Source of the DNA: Archangium sp.
Lineage (GTDB): Bacteria; Myxococcota; Myxococcia; Myxococcales; Myxococcaceae
NCBI GenBank assembly: GCA_030681645.1
Contig: JAUXRX010000004.1
Span: 124,001-188,000, forward strand
DNA: 64,000 nt
Direction: 5' to 3'
Under the pieces are notes generated by a model that was given only the letters and a program-made list of their open reading frames with translations, made no database searches and was not told the origin of the DNA. This document shows positions 16,298 through 25,482 of the stretch, in pieces. A program made the translations under genes and the position numbers. The first letter of the stretch is position 1. Every line of letters starts with the position of its first letter.

Positions 16298-16887
16298 GCA
16301 GTTGCAGAAGCAGCCTGGGGAAGGCGGTCAGAACGGTTCTTCGGCCGTTGCCCGACTCGCACAGGCCCTCCGCTCGAGCGATTGGTTCGGCGGTCTCGTT
16401 CACTTCTCGATTCCGGCGCACGACCTGAAGGAGGGCCGTCTCGACCGAGCGAGGGCCGTCTGGAACGACTGGGACTCCTAGCCGCCCCAACGCCGGGGGC
16501 GAAGCTCGAGCGCGGACGTCGAAGAGTCCTCCCGAGCGCCTCCCTCCCCGAAAGCTCGCAGACAAAACCTGGGCTGGGTCCGGGTTCCTCTCTCGCGTCC
16601 GTACACCGGGTGTACGACCCCGTCATCCCGGTGTACGCCCTCGGAAGGAGACGCCCGCCGGGTCCATCACGTCCAGCGCGAAGCCGACGCAGCGAATTCG
16701 CCACTCTCGGGTCCTTGCCCGTGGCTGAGAGGCCTGCGCGAGTCGAGCAGGGAGCAAGACCTCCCCCACCGTCCCCTCAGGGCTGTGCCTTTCAGAACGC
16801 GACGGCGAGCTTTCCCGATGCCCACCAGCGCGAGCACCGCGGTGGCATGGCTGCAGTATCGCGCGCATTGAGTAGCATCGGGCCACG
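16298..16887. other. 590-bp stretch without a convincing gene
   Basis: Open frames exist on both strands, but none has a plausible start with a ribosome-binding site or protein-like composition. The stretch holds a palindrome at 16601-16615 with a matching half-site at 16630-16636. I see no tRNA cloverleaf and no clear terminator. It could hold an unrecognised small RNA or the promoter region of the lipoprotein gene at 16888. Confidence 0.5.
16601..16615. promoter_or_regulatory. Operator-like palindrome GTACACC-G-GGTGTAC
   Basis: Two perfect 7-base arms flank one central base. A further half-site, GGTGTAC, occurs at 16630-16636, with 29 bases between the starts of the first arm and this copy. 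The site is about 270 bases before the lipoprotein start at 16888. No regulator gene is adjacent. Confidence 0.4.
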
Positions 16888-18081
16888 GTGCGTCGCCTGC
16901 TCATCCTCAGCGTGTCGCTCGCTCTCGGCTGCGGGCCCCAGCGGCGCGACCCGTGCAGCCCCAGCGCGACGAGCGCAGTCGCCCCGCCCGTCATCGTCGC
17001 GCTGGTCGGCGAGGAGATCGACGTCGAGCTGCTGCTGGCGCCCGCGGTGTTCTGCCCCCAGGGGAACCCCGTCGCGACCGAGGTGGTCACCGAGGTGCTC
17101 GACGGGGCGAACCGGCCGGTGCCGCACGTGCACAGCCCGCCCACCTCGAGCAACACGGCCGGCTATTCCACGCACATCACCTTCACGCCCGCCACCGCGG
17201 GGGTGCACTACCTCACCGCCCGCTACGAGCCGGCGCTCGGCATCACGCAGCGGCAGATTCAGGTCGCGCTCGAGCGCAGCGGCGAGGTGCCGTGGCTGCG
17301 CACCACGCTGGGCCCGGTGTGCGACGAGGTGCTGCCCCTGCGCGACGCCGTGCTCTGCCGGCGGGGCACGCAGGTCAGCTTCGTGCGCGACGGCGGCGCG
17401 GCCTCGACCGAGACCATCAGCGCCATGGCGACGGCCGGCGACACCGCCTGGCTGTGGACCAGCGCGCGCCTGTCCCGACTGGTCGACGTCGACGGCGGCT
17501 TCGAGCGCACCGACGTGGCGCTGGCCGTCACCGGCGGGGCCGTCGGGGTGACGCCGGACACGTGGGTGCAGGGCACGAACGCCGAGTTCGTCGAGCTGCG
17601 CGCGCTCGATGGCGGGCTGACGGAGCAGCGCTGGACCATCGACGCCGGCTTCGCGCCCATCACCGGTCCGGGGCTGAGCCTGGCGGGCGAGGTGGTGGGC
17701 TGGGTGGCGCCGACGAAGGTGTGCGCAGGCGCACCCAGCGTGCCCGTGCGCTGTATCGACAGCCCCCTGCAGCCGCTCGCCGCCGAGGGCAGCGCCATCT
17801 GGTTGCGCGGCGCCGAGAGCGGGGTGGTCGCGCTCGCGCGCGTGTCACGCGATGGCGGAGAGCCGCTGGTGCTCTTCGTGCCCGCGCAGAGCTCGTCGCT
17901 CATGGACGCGCGGCAGAGCCGGCCGGTGTTCTCGTGGAACGGGCGCGTGGTCGCCGTGCGCGCCGACGACCTCTCGCTCGAGGCCTGGCGCGCGCCGGCC
18001 CCGGCCTCACGGCAGACGGTGACCGGGTCCTTCGTGGTGTTTCAGCTGACCTCGGGCGAGACGGTCATCTTCAAGCGGTGA
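16888..18081 (+). CDS. Secreted lipoprotein of unknown function, 397 aa
   Basis: A GTG start gives MRRLLILSVSLALGC, a short lipoprotein signal with Cys 15. The mature part is rich in beta-type sequence and has about seven Cys. An early segment (~40-125: EVVTEVLDGANRPVPHVHS ... HYLTARYEPALGITQRQIQV) resembles an Ig-like domain. The later part contains short recurring WLW/WTxxR-type strands and VDVDGGFERT, like a degenerate beta-propeller. Such poorly conserved propeller lipoproteins are common in Myxococcota. No enzyme motif is visible. It ends just before a family A repeat that separates it from the convergent transporter gene. Confidence 0.75.
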   Translation: MRRLLILSVSLALGCGPQRRDPCSPSATSAVAPPVIVALVGEEIDVELLLAPAVFCPQGNPVATEVVTEVLDGANRPVPHVHSPPTSSNTAGYSTHITFTPATAGVHYLTARYEPALGITQRQIQVALERSGEVPWLRTTLGPVCDEVLPLRDAVLCRRGTQVSFVRDGGAASTETISAMATAGDTAWLWTSARLSRLVDVDGGFERTDVALAVTGGAVGVTPDTWVQGTNAEFVELRALDGGLTEQRWTIDAGFAPITGPGLSLAGEVVGWVAPTKVCAGAPSVPVRCIDSPLQPLAAEGSAIWLRGAESGVVALARVSRDGGEPLVLFVPAQSSSLMDARQSRPVFSWNGRVVAVRADDLSLEAWRAPAPASRQTVTGSFVVFQLTSGETVIFKR

Positions 18082-18095
18082 CCTGCAGCACCTGC

Positions 18096-18145
18096 GCCCC
18101 TCACCCGGCCTGCGGCCGACCTCTCCCCGCTTTCGCAGGGAGAGG
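18096..18145. repeat. Family A palindromic repeat, long form
   Basis: The order is GCCCCTCACCC, then GGCC-tgc-GGCC, then ACCTCTCCCCGC-ttt-GCAGGGAGAGGT. The main stem is CCTCTCCC/GGGAGAGG. It fills the gap between two convergent genes (stops at 18081 and 18148) and could work as a two-way terminator. It is nearly identical to the copy at 60989-61038. Confidence 0.85.
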
Positions 18146-18147
18146 TT

Positions 18148-18849
18148 TCAGTCGGGCTCGGCGTCGGGCGGCAACGGCTCGAGGCCCAGCACCCGCTGCA
18201 CCAGCGCGTGGCCCGCGTAGATCAACGGCGTGAGCAGCACCGCGATGAGCACCTTGCCCACCCACGAGGTGATGATCAGGTTGGTGAGCCTGGGCAGGTC
18301 GAGGTTGCCGCTCCACACCAGGCTCTGAATCACGATGGTGTCGATCAGCTGCGAGATGACGGTGCTCCCCGTCGCGCGCACCCAGAGCAGCTTCCCCTTC
18401 GTGAATGACTTGAGGCGGTGGAACACGGCGATGTCGATCAACTGCGCCACCACGTACGCCGTCATCGAGGCGACCAGGATGCGGCGGCCGCTCGCGAACA
18501 CCGCGTCGAAGGTGCTGGGCGTCAGGCCGGTCCACCCCGGCTGCAGGGTGTCGGGGTGCCAGGGCATGGCCACCGCCACCGTCACCACCACCAGCGTGAA
18601 CACCGCCATGCCGAAGCCGACCCACGTGACCGTGCGCGCGGCCCGCTTGCCGTAGAACTCGTTGAGCAGGTCGGTGAGCAGGAAGGTGATGGGGAAGGGA
18701 ATGAACCCCACCGAGAGGTAGTGCAGCTGCCCGAAAAGGGGCACGCCCATCAGCTTGCCGCCGATGAGGTCGCCCACCACCAGGGAGGTGACGAAGACCG
18801 CGGTCAGCGAGAGGAAGAGCTTCGCGCGCGTGTCGAGCGTGGCGACCAT
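18148..18849 (-). CDS. yhhQ: Queuosine precursor transporter (YhhQ/VUT family), 233 aa
   Basis: Hydrophobic throughout, with about six membrane helices: residues ~10-30 (LSLTAVFVTSLVVGDLIGGK), ~45-62, ~75-95, ~120-142, ~160-185 and ~190-215. The PF02592 hallmarks are present: FPITFLLTDLLNEFYGKR and a later ISQLIDTIVI stretch. The family imports queuosine precursors (preQ0, preQ1) for tRNA modification. No queuosine synthesis gene is nearby, so salvage cannot be confirmed from context. The gene stands alone between the family A repeat and the small gene at 18896. Confidence 0.88.
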   Translation of the reverse strand: MVATLDTRAKLFLSLTAVFVTSLVVGDLIGGKLMGVPLFGQLHYLSVGFIPFPITFLLTDLLNEFYGKRAARTVTWVGFGMAVFTLVVVTVAVAMPWHPDTLQPGWTGLTPSTFDAVFASGRRILVASMTAYVVAQLIDIAVFHRLKSFTKGKLLWVRATGSTVISQLIDTIVIQSLVWSGNLDLPRLTNLIITSWVGKVLIAVLLTPLIYAGHALVQRVLGLEPLPPDAEPD

Positions 18850-18895
18850 GAAGGCGTGCTCAGTAGCCGCCGGGCGGCACCCGCGCCAGTGGCGC

Positions 18896-19264
18896 TCAGC
18901 CCGGCCAGCCGGCGAAGAGCACCGCGCTCGGAACGCCCCGCGCCCACGCGGTGACGGCGACCGCCTCGCCCTTGCCCAGCTTCGTGAGGAACGACTCGAT
19001 GCCCCCTTCGATGGCGCGCTTGTTGGGCGCCTTCGAGCCGAAGTGCTCGTGCAGCTCGGCCCCGGTGAGCACCCAGCAGCTGCCCGCCTTCGCCTTCTCG
19101 GTCAGGGCGTAGACGTCGAGCACGCTGTTGGTGGACGCCTTGCCGGCTGCCTTGCGGAACTCGGCGATGGACGCGTCACCCGCGGCCAGCTTCTGCGCGT
19201 CATCCAGCGTCTGCTTGATGGTGCCATTCCACTTCGTCCAACCGCTCCAGCTCTGCGCTTTCAT
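18896..19264 (-). CDS. Small soluble protein of unknown function, 122 aa
   Basis: The start (ATG at 19264 on the minus strand) is fixed by a strong GAGGAG site six bases upstream. The sequence MKAQSWSGWTKWNGTIKQTL... is helical and Trp-rich at its N-terminus. Later segments include SCWVLTGAELHEHFGSKAPN and VAVTAWARGVPSAVLFAGWP. There is no signal peptide, membrane helix or known motif. It sits 46 bases upstream of the transporter gene on the same strand and may share its transcript. I do not recognise the family. Confidence 0.75.
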   Translation of the reverse strand: MKAQSWSGWTKWNGTIKQTLDDAQKLAAGDASIAEFRKAAGKASTNSVLDVYALTEKAKAGSCWVLTGAELHEHFGSKAPNKRAIEGGIESFLTKLGKGEAVAVTAWARGVPSAVLFAGWPG

Positions 19265-19335
19265 GTGTACTCCTCGGGCCGGAGCGTAGCGCCAGTCGGC
19301 TCTGCCACACGGGGAAGATGCACTCGGCCCCACCG

Positions 19336-19362
19336 ATCACCCCGAGCCGAGTCGAGGGGCGA
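19336..19362. repeat. Family B repeat, single arm
   Basis: ATCACCCCGAGCCGAGTCGA, continuing GGGGCGA, matches the arm at 4511-4535 with one substitution in the core. It lies directly downstream of the DUF1016 stop codon. Confidence 0.75.
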
Positions 19363-19364
19363 GG

Positions 19365-20465
19365 TCACGCCTTGCCGTGCTCCAGCACCCGCTCGGCGTC
19401 ATCGCGGTCTCGCGTGAGGCGCTCGCGGAGCTCGTCCTCGCTGGGCAGGCACTGCTGGTAGCGCGCGGTGAGGATCTGCTCGTTGCCCTCCGGCAGCGTG
19501 ATGCGCACCACCATCGCCTCGTTCTTCTCGGAGCAGAGGACGATGCCGATGGTCTTCGCCTCGCCGTCGAGCCGCTGAAAACGATCGAAGAAGTTCACGT
19601 ACATCTGCATCTGCCCCAGGTCCTGGTGCGTGAGCTTGCCGAGCTTCAAGTCCACCAGGACGAAGGCGCGGAGGATGCGGTTGTAGAAGACGAGGTCGAC
19701 GTAGAAGTGATCTCCTTCGAGCGTGACGCGCTTCTGCCGGCCCACGAAGCAGAAGCCCTTGCCCAGCTCGAGGAGGAAGTCCTCGAGGCGATCGATGATC
19801 ACCTGCTCCAGGTCCCGCTCGTGCGTGGAGCGGGGTTCACTGAGCTCGAGGAACTCGAGGACGAACGGATCCTTGATGACGTGGTGCGGTTGCGAGACCT
19901 CCTGCCCCTCGGCCGCGAGCCTCGCCGAGTCACCCTTGAGCGCGAGCCGCTCGAAGAGCATGGCCGCGATCTGCCGCTCGAGCTGGCGCACCGACCAGCT
20001 CTCCCGGGCGGCTTCGATCTCGTAGAAGGCGCGTGCTTCCGGTTTGCTCAGCCGCATCAACGCGCAGTAGTGCGCCCACCCGAGCGCCGGGTGAAATCGG
20101 GCGGCGGGAGATTCGATACACACTGTCGATCGAATGTTCTCCCGTGAATCCAGTAGCTTGGCCGCCTGAGAAGTTCCCTCAGGGAAGGCGAGGAAGAACT
20201 GCCGCATGCGCCGCAGGTTGGCGACTCCCAGCCCGCGAGCGCCGGTCAGCCGCAGCCGCGACGCCAGGCGGTCCATGACCAGGGCGCCGTAGTCCGCCCG
20301 TTCGCGCCCGAGCTGTTCGACCTCGACGATCTCCCGGCCGATGCGCCAATACGCATTGACCATCTCGGTGTTGACGCTGCGTGCGACACGCCCGCGCGAG
20401 TCACTGAGGATGTCAGTGAGGCGCTGGTAGAGCCGCTCCTCTTTGGGGTCCGCGAGTTCGTTCAT
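19365..20465 (-). CDS. yhcG: DUF1016 (YhcG-like) PD-(D/E)XK nuclease-domain protein, 366 aa
   Basis: The N-terminal half (~5-165) matches DUF1016_N: VNTEMVNAYWRIGREIVEVEQ, then YGALVMDRLASRLR and FHPALGWAHYCALMRLSKP. The C-terminal half (~190-345) is a PD-(D/E)XK fold with the metal-binding core DHFYVDLVFYNRILRAFVLV followed by DLKLGKL. Known members are of uncertain role; some occur next to restriction or mobile genes, and a DNA-repair or defence nuclease activity is assumed. Here there is no restriction-modification, toxin or mobile gene beside it, and full length is present. Base composition does not differ obviously from the neighbours. A family B repeat abuts its 3' end. Confidence 0.9.
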   Translation of the reverse strand: MNELADPKEERLYQRLTDILSDSRGRVARSVNTEMVNAYWRIGREIVEVEQLGRERADYGALVMDRLASRLRLTGARGLGVANLRRMRQFFLAFPEGTSQAAKLLDSRENIRSTVCIESPAARFHPALGWAHYCALMRLSKPEARAFYEIEAARESWSVRQLERQIAAMLFERLALKGDSARLAAEGQEVSQPHHVIKDPFVLEFLELSEPRSTHERDLEQVIIDRLEDFLLELGKGFCFVGRQKRVTLEGDHFYVDLVFYNRILRAFVLVDLKLGKLTHQDLGQMQMYVNFFDRFQRLDGEAKTIGIVLCSEKNEAMVVRITLPEGNEQILTARYQQCLPSEDELRERLTRDRDDAERVLEHGKA

Positions 20466-20496
20466 GAACCCGGCTTGTACCGGGAGGCACTGACAC

Positions 20497-21456
20497 TCAG
20501 CCGCCGAGGTCGGCCATGCTGAACTGACCGCGCGGCAACGCGAGCGACGGGTGGTGGCTCTGCTTCGCCGCGACGTTCCGCTTCATCAGCGCGCCCAGCA
20601 TCGCGTCGCTCGCGCCCTCGCGCAGCAGCCCAATCAACGGCGCTCCTTCTGGCTCGTAGAGGCACCCACGCAGCCGCCCATCTGCGCTCAACCGCAGCCG
20701 CGCGCAGTCCGCACAGAAGGGCGCGGTGTCCGACGCAATGAGACCGAACACCGTGCCATCGGCCGCGCGGAACAGGCACGCGGGATCCGCGGCGCTCTTC
20801 CGCCCCAGCTGCGTCGCGCCCAGCCGCGACACCACCTCGGCGCCGGAAAAGAAGTGCGCGCGGGTGAACTCGCTCGCGCTGCCGGTGTTCATCAGCTCGA
20901 TGAAGCGCACCTCGATGTCCGCGCGGCGGCTCCACGCGAGAAAATCGGGGAGCTCGTCGTCGTTGAGCCCGCGCTGCACCACCACGTTCAGCTTCGTCGC
21001 GAACCCGAGCTCCCTGGCGCGCACGACGCTCGCCAGCACCGCGCGCACGTCACCCTCCCCCATGAGGCGGCGGTAGCGCTCGGGCTGGAGCGAATCGACG
21101 TGCACCGTCACCGCGCCCAGCCCGGGCGGAGGCGCGTCGAGCAACGCCTCGAGCCGCTGACCATTCGTGGTGAGCGCCAGCGTCGCCCCGGGAAGCGCGC
21201 CGTGAAACGCGGCGACCACCTCGCGGAAGTCGGGCCGCAGCAGCGGCTCTCCACCCGTGAAGCGCACCTTCTTCACCCCCAGCGACCCGAACAACCGCGC
21301 CAGGCGAGCATACTCAGTGGGTTGGACCCGCTTGGCCGCTCCGGTGGGTGCGCGCACGAGCCCGGGCCGGCAGTAACCGCAGTCGTATTGGCACTGCTCT
21401 CCCACGTTCACCCGCAGGGTGAAGGAGCCATTCCGGCTGAGGGGCGCGGTATTCAC
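20497..21456 (-). CDS. moaA: GTP 3',8-cyclase MoaA, 319 aa
   Basis: A radical-SAM enzyme: the first cluster ligands are C22, C26 and C29 in CQYDCGYC (C-x3-C-x2-C), then VRFTGGEPLLRPDF for SAM binding. The C-terminal second cluster is supplied by FCADCARLRLSADGRLRGC. The protein ends in Gly-Gly (SMADLGG), the tail MoaA needs for activity. It converts GTP to 3',8-cH2GTP, the first step of molybdopterin synthesis. Length is normal. No other moa or moe gene is in the window. It is divergent from the hybrid kinase at 21559, with a 102-base spacer. Confidence 0.95.
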   Translation of the reverse strand: MNTAPLSRNGSFTLRVNVGEQCQYDCGYCRPGLVRAPTGAAKRVQPTEYARLARLFGSLGVKKVRFTGGEPLLRPDFREVVAAFHGALPGATLALTTNGQRLEALLDAPPPGLGAVTVHVDSLQPERYRRLMGEGDVRAVLASVVRARELGFATKLNVVVQRGLNDDELPDFLAWSRRADIEVRFIELMNTGSASEFTRAHFFSGAEVVSRLGATQLGRKSAADPACLFRAADGTVFGLIASDTAPFCADCARLRLSADGRLRGCLYEPEGAPLIGLLREGASDAMLGALMKRNVAAKQSHHPSLALPRGQFSMADLGG

Positions 21457-21558
21457 GGCGGTCGTCCACTCAGAGCCAATGGCAGGCCCGGGAGGTTCTG
21501 CGCCGCCCCGGCCGGATGTTGCGCTTCCAGCTTCGCGACGTCAGAGTTCGGCCCTCTG

Positions 21559-24500
21559 ATGTCGAAGCCCGTGAAGCCGAAGCGCGTGCGCCGCTGGTCG
21601 CTGCAGAGGTACCTGCTGGCGATCGTGGCCCTGATGGTCCTCACGCAGGTCATCTCGGTGGGGCTGATCGTCCGGGCTGGCCTGGGGATCGCCGAAGAGA
21701 GCGCGTCCGAGGGGACCAGGGCGGCGGCCACCGCGGCCGCGAAGAACGTCGAGCTCACCTTCGACTTCGCGCGGCAGCTCGTGGTGGCGGGTTCCAAGCG
21801 CCCGGGGCTCATCCAGTTCCTGGAAGCGGGGGATGAGGCGCCCGTGCAGGAAGTGCTCGACGTCATTCTTCGCGACACGCCCTACTACTCGACCGTCTAC
21901 GCGCTCTCCCCCGAGCTCTCTCCGGTGCGGGGCGCGCCGCGGGCCCCCGTCCCGGCCGGATACCAGCAGCACCTGGCGGCGTTCCGACAGGCCCTCGCCG
22001 GGCGTGAGCCCTTCGTGTCCCCGGTGGTCGCCTCGAGCCTGACCGGAGAGCCGGTGGTGATCGTGGCCGCAGCGGCGGTGGGCCCCCATGGCGTGGTGGG
22101 GCTGCTGGTCGGCGAGATTTCCCTGCGCAAGGTGGCGCGGGACGTGCTCAGCCTCCGCTACGGAGAAGCCGGGTTCGCGCAGCTGGTGACGCAGGAGGGC
22201 CAGGTGCTGTCCGGCGACAGCCTGGCTCACGGCACCGTGGCCCCGCTGCTCCAACGCCACTTCGAGAACGACGGCCCGAACGCGCGGATGCCCTTCCGGT
22301 CGGACCGGGGCGAGCCCATGGTCGCCTCGTGGGTCCGCATCGATCCCTGGGGCTGGCGGGTGGTCGTGGTCGAGCCCGAGACGCAGGCGGAATCGAAGGT
22401 CCACACCCTGAAGGTGCGCACCCTGGGGCTCGCCGCGGTGGGCCTGCTGCTGGTGCTGGGCGCCGGGTTCCTCCTGCTGCGCGAGGTGGGCGCCCCGCTG
22501 CGCCGCGCGACCCTCGTGGCGAGCCGCATCTCGGGCGGAGAGCTCGATCAACGAATGCCCGACAGCCCCATCGAGGAGCTCTCGGTGCTCAGCCAGGCCT
22601 TCAACGAGATGACCCACCGGCTGGGAGGGCTGCTCGACGAGGTGCGGGGGCAGAACCGCGACCTCGAGGAGCGGGTCGCCCAGCGAACCCGGGAGTTCGC
22701 CGAGGCCCGGAACGCCGCGGAGACCGCCAGCCGGGCCAAGGGTGAGTTCCTCGCCAACCTGAGCCACGAGGTCCGCACGCCGCTCAACGGCGTGCTCGGC
22801 ATGTGCGAGCTGCTGCTCGAGAGCGACCTCACCGCAGAGCAGCGCGACTCGGTGCAGACGCTGACCACCTCTGCCGAGGTGCTCCTGGGCATCATCGACG
22901 ATCTCCTCGACGTGTCGAAGGCGGAAGCCGGCAAGCTGGAGCTCGAAGCCATCGAGTTCGACGCGGGCCGCGTCGTCGAGGAGGTCGCGGCCTTCCTCGC
23001 TCCCCAGGCCTTCAAGAAGGGCCTCGAGGTGCTGGTGGACGCAGACCGCAGGCTCGGTCAGCCACTCAAGGGAGACCCGAACCGGCTCCGCCAGGTGCTG
23101 CTCAACCTGGTGGGCAACGCCGTGAAGTTCACCGACCGCGGCACCGTGTCGATCACCGCGGTCCTCGAGGACGGGGAAGACGAGGCCCACGCGGCGCTTC
23201 GCTTCGAGGTCGCCGACACCGGCGTCGGCATCGCCCCCGGGGCCGAGAAGAAGTTGTTCACCAGCTTCACGCAGGTCGACGCGTCCACCACGCGCCGCTT
23301 CGGCGGCACGGGCCTGGGCCTGGCCATCTCTGCGCGGCTGGTCGAGCTGATGGGGGGGCGCATCGGCGTGGACAGCGCGCCGGGAATGGGCAGCCGCTTC
23401 TGGTTCCGGGTGCGCTTCGAGCGGCTGCCAGGGCGGCCCCCGAGCGTCTTCGGCGCCCGGGTGCTCGCCGGAAGGAGGGCGCTCTGCGTCGACGGCCACG
23501 CGGGGAGCCGCCGCGTGATCGAGAAGCTCCTCGCAGACGAGGGGTTGACCACGGCCCTGGCCGCCGACGCCAGCGCCGCCCTGGAGCTCGCGCGCACTGC
23601 TTCGTCCGAGGGCCTGCCGTTCGACATCGCTGTCGTCGATGCCGGGTTCTTCGACGCGGATGAGAGCCTGCTGACCCGGCTCAGGGCCCTCCCCGGCCTG
23701 GCGCAGCTGCCCCTGGTCGTGCTCGCAGGCCGGAGCGGCGCCGGGTTCGCCCAGCGGACCTCGGTCCCGCTGGTCGTGGTGCTCTCCAAGCCCGTGCGCC
23801 GCGCGACGCTGCGCTTCTCACTCCTGCGAGCGCTCCTGCCGGAGCCCACCCCCGACGAGGCGCTGCCGCCCCCCCACGAGCCGGTCGACCCGTCCTCCGC
23901 CGGGGCGCGGCGGGTGCTGGTCGTGGAAGACGATTCCGTCAGCCGCAAGGTGGTGGTGACCTGCCTCACCTCGCTCGGCTACCTGGTGGACACGGCCACC
24001 GACGGCCGGGAAGCAGTGCGGAAGGCGGACCGCGGCGGCTATGACGGCATCTTGATGGACTGTCACATGCCGGAGATGGACGGGTTCGAGGCCACCAGGT
24101 GCATTCGCCGGCTCGAGGAAGGGCGGGGCCGGCGGGTGCCCATCATCGCCCTCACCGCGCGGGTGCTCACGCACCACCGCGACGAGGTGCTCTCGGCGGG
24201 AATGGACGACTACCTGACCAAGCCGGTGTCGAGGGCGAGCCTCCGCGAGACGCTCGGGGCGCTCTTCAGCCCGCTGAAGCAGGCGCCGGCGACCCCGCGA
24301 GAGCCCCCCCTCTCTCAATGCGAGCTCGATCCTGAGGCGCTCGAGGAGCTCCGCTTCATGGCTCCCCGGGGAGTGCCCCTCGTCACCCAGACGGCGGAGG
24401 AGCTGCTCGGTGCGCTGCCGTTGCGTCTCTCTGCCATCGAGGCCGCCTGCAGCAGGGGCGACGCGTCAGCCCTCTGCCTTCAAGCGCATTCCCTCAAGGC

Positions 24501-24684
24501 CGCCGTGGCCTGCATGGGAGCCCGTCGTGCCGCCAGCCTCTGCGCGCAGCTCGAGGGCCTGGGCGAGGTGGGCCGGGCGCGAGACGGGCGCGAGCTGATG
24601 GGCGCCCTCCAGCTCGAAGCGCGGGCCCTGGTGAGCGCGCTCGAGCAGCTCATCGAGCGCGAGAAGAGCAGGGCCAGCGCATGA
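21559..24684 (+). CDS. Membrane hybrid histidine kinase: sensor, HAMP, HisKA, HATPase, two REC, HPt (1041 aa)
   Basis: I choose the ATG at 21559; the frame is open further upstream but only as antisense of moaA. TM1 (~18-40) and TM2 (~288-308) enclose a ~245-residue periplasmic domain of probable Cache type. A HAMP and coiled coil follow, then HisKA with H403 in NLSHEVRTPLNG, and the ATPase domain with NLVGNAVKFTD, ADTGVGIAPG and FGGTGLGLAI. The first receiver (~645-765) is degenerate; the second (~780-905) is complete, with D834 in ILMDCHMPEMDG. A C-terminal HPt carries H977 in QAHSLKAAVA. This is the BarA/ArcB-like phosphorelay layout. It overlaps the next regulator by ATGA and opens the chemosensory region. 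Confidence 0.92.
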   Translation: MSKPVKPKRVRRWSLQRYLLAIVALMVLTQVISVGLIVRAGLGIAEESASEGTRAAATAAAKNVELTFDFARQLVVAGSKRPGLIQFLEAGDEAPVQEVLDVILRDTPYYSTVYALSPELSPVRGAPRAPVPAGYQQHLAAFRQALAGREPFVSPVVASSLTGEPVVIVAAAAVGPHGVVGLLVGEISLRKVARDVLSLRYGEAGFAQLVTQEGQVLSGDSLAHGTVAPLLQRHFENDGPNARMPFRSDRGEPMVASWVRIDPWGWRVVVVEPETQAESKVHTLKVRTLGLAAVGLLLVLGAGFLLLREVGAPLRRATLVASRISGGELDQRMPDSPIEELSVLSQAFNEMTHRLGGLLDEVRGQNRDLEERVAQRTREFAEARNAAETASRAKGEFLANLSHEVRTPLNGVLGMCELLLESDLTAEQRDSVQTLTTSAEVLLGIIDDLLDVSKAEAGKLELEAIEFDAGRVVEEVAAFLAPQAFKKGLEVLVDADRRLGQPLKGDPNRLRQVLLNLVGNAVKFTDRGTVSITAVLEDGEDEAHAALRFEVADTGVGIAPGAEKKLFTSFTQVDASTTRRFGGTGLGLAISARLVELMGGRIGVDSAPGMGSRFWFRVRFERLPGRPPSVFGARVLAGRRALCVDGHAGSRRVIEKLLADEGLTTALAADASAALELARTASSEGLPFDIAVVDAGFFDADESLLTRLRALPGLAQLPLVVLAGRSGAGFAQRTSVPLVVVLSKPVRRATLRFSLLRALLPEPTPDEALPPPHEPVDPSSAGARRVLVVEDDSVSRKVVVTCLTSLGYLVDTATDGREAVRKADRGGYDGILMDCHMPEMDGFEATRCIRRLEEGRGRRVPIIALTARVLTHHRDEVLSAGMDDYLTKPVSRASLRETLGALFSPLKQAPATPREPPLSQCELDPEALEELRFMAPRGVPLVTQTAEELLGALPLRLSAIEAACSRGDASALCLQAHSLKAAVACMGARRAASLCAQLEGLGEVGRARDGRELMGALQLEARALVSALEQLIEREKSRASA

Positions 24685-25373
24685 GCGCCTTGCCTCCCCT
24701 GCCGGCGCGGGTGCTCATCGTCGACGACGACGGGGGCCAGCGTTCCCGCGTGCGCGGCTTCCTGGGCCAGTACTCCATCGAGGTGGCCGAGGCCGCGAGC
24801 GGCGAGGAGGCCCTGGCGATGCTGGCCCGGGCGAGCTTCGAAGCGGTGTTGCTCGACGTGGTGATGCCCGGCATGGACGGGGTCGAGGTGATGCGCCGCA
24901 TCCGCGCGATGAGCGACGTCCCCATTCTCATGCTCTCGGCCAGAGACTCGGAAGCAGACCAGGTGGTCGGCCTCGAGCTGGGCGCCGACGACTACATCGT
25001 CAAGCCCTTCCGCGCGCGCGAGCTGTTGGCCCGGCTGCGCGCGGTGTTGCGCCGCAGCGGGGTGAAGCAGCCCGAGCCGGCGCCGCCGCCCGGCCGGGGC
25101 GTCGAGATCGACTGTGGGGCCCGGCTCGCCCGGTTGGATGGGCGGACCCTCGAGCTGAGTGGAATCGAGTTCGATCTCCTGTCCGCCTTCGTCCGGAACA
25201 AGGGGCTGGTGCTCCCGCGCGAGCGGCTCCTGGCCGAGGCGGGTCGAACCCAGACCACGGTCACCGAGCGAACGGTGGACGTGCACGTGTCGCGGCTGCG
25301 CAAGAAGCTCGAAGACGATCCCCCGCGGCTGATCAAGACCGTGCACGGCATCGGCTACGTCTTCGCCGGGTGA
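24681..25373 (+). CDS. OmpR-family response regulator, 230 aa
   Basis: It overlaps the kinase gene by four bases (ATGA), so the two are a likely pair. The receiver domain spans residues ~9-125 with D15-D17 acidic pocket and acceptor D59 in VLLDVVMPGMDG, and ends with DDYIVKPFRARELLARLRAV. The winged helix (~140-228) has LSGIEFDLLSAFVRNKG, TVDVHVSRLRKKLED and the typical end VHGIGYVFAG. It should act as a DNA-binding output of the phosphorelay; the gene at 25483 and the following array are the nearest candidates for control, because a 109-base spacer separates them. Confidence 0.92.
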   Translation: MSALPPLPARVLIVDDDGGQRSRVRGFLGQYSIEVAEAASGEEALAMLARASFEAVLLDVVMPGMDGVEVMRRIRAMSDVPILMLSARDSEADQVVGLELGADDYIVKPFRARELLARLRAVLRRSGVKQPEPAPPPGRGVEIDCGARLARLDGRTLELSGIEFDLLSAFVRNKGLVLPRERLLAEAGRTQTTVTERTVDVHVSRLRKKLEDDPPRLIKTVHGIGYVFAG

Positions 25374-25482
25374 AGTACCGCCCCCGCGTCACATCAATTC
25401 ACGACTCGTAACAAGTGTGCATGCGCTGCGGCGCTACCGTTCTCCCGGTCGACGCACCGCCGCGTCGCCAGGAGGAGCACCC

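Noticed and set aside
15799-16704. Minus-strand frame of about 300 codons spanning the gene-free stretch
   Set aside because: Its first part is low-complexity and the rest is antisense to the membrane protein at 15644; composition is unlike the coding genes.
18096-18145. Family A repeats as parts of a CRISPR array
   Set aside because: Copies are kilobases apart, in both orientations, not regularly spaced, and no cas gene is present.
19365-20465. The DUF1016 nuclease as the core of a defence island
   Set aside because: There is no restriction, toxin, helicase or mobile gene next to it; neighbours are moaA, a small orphan and a transporter.
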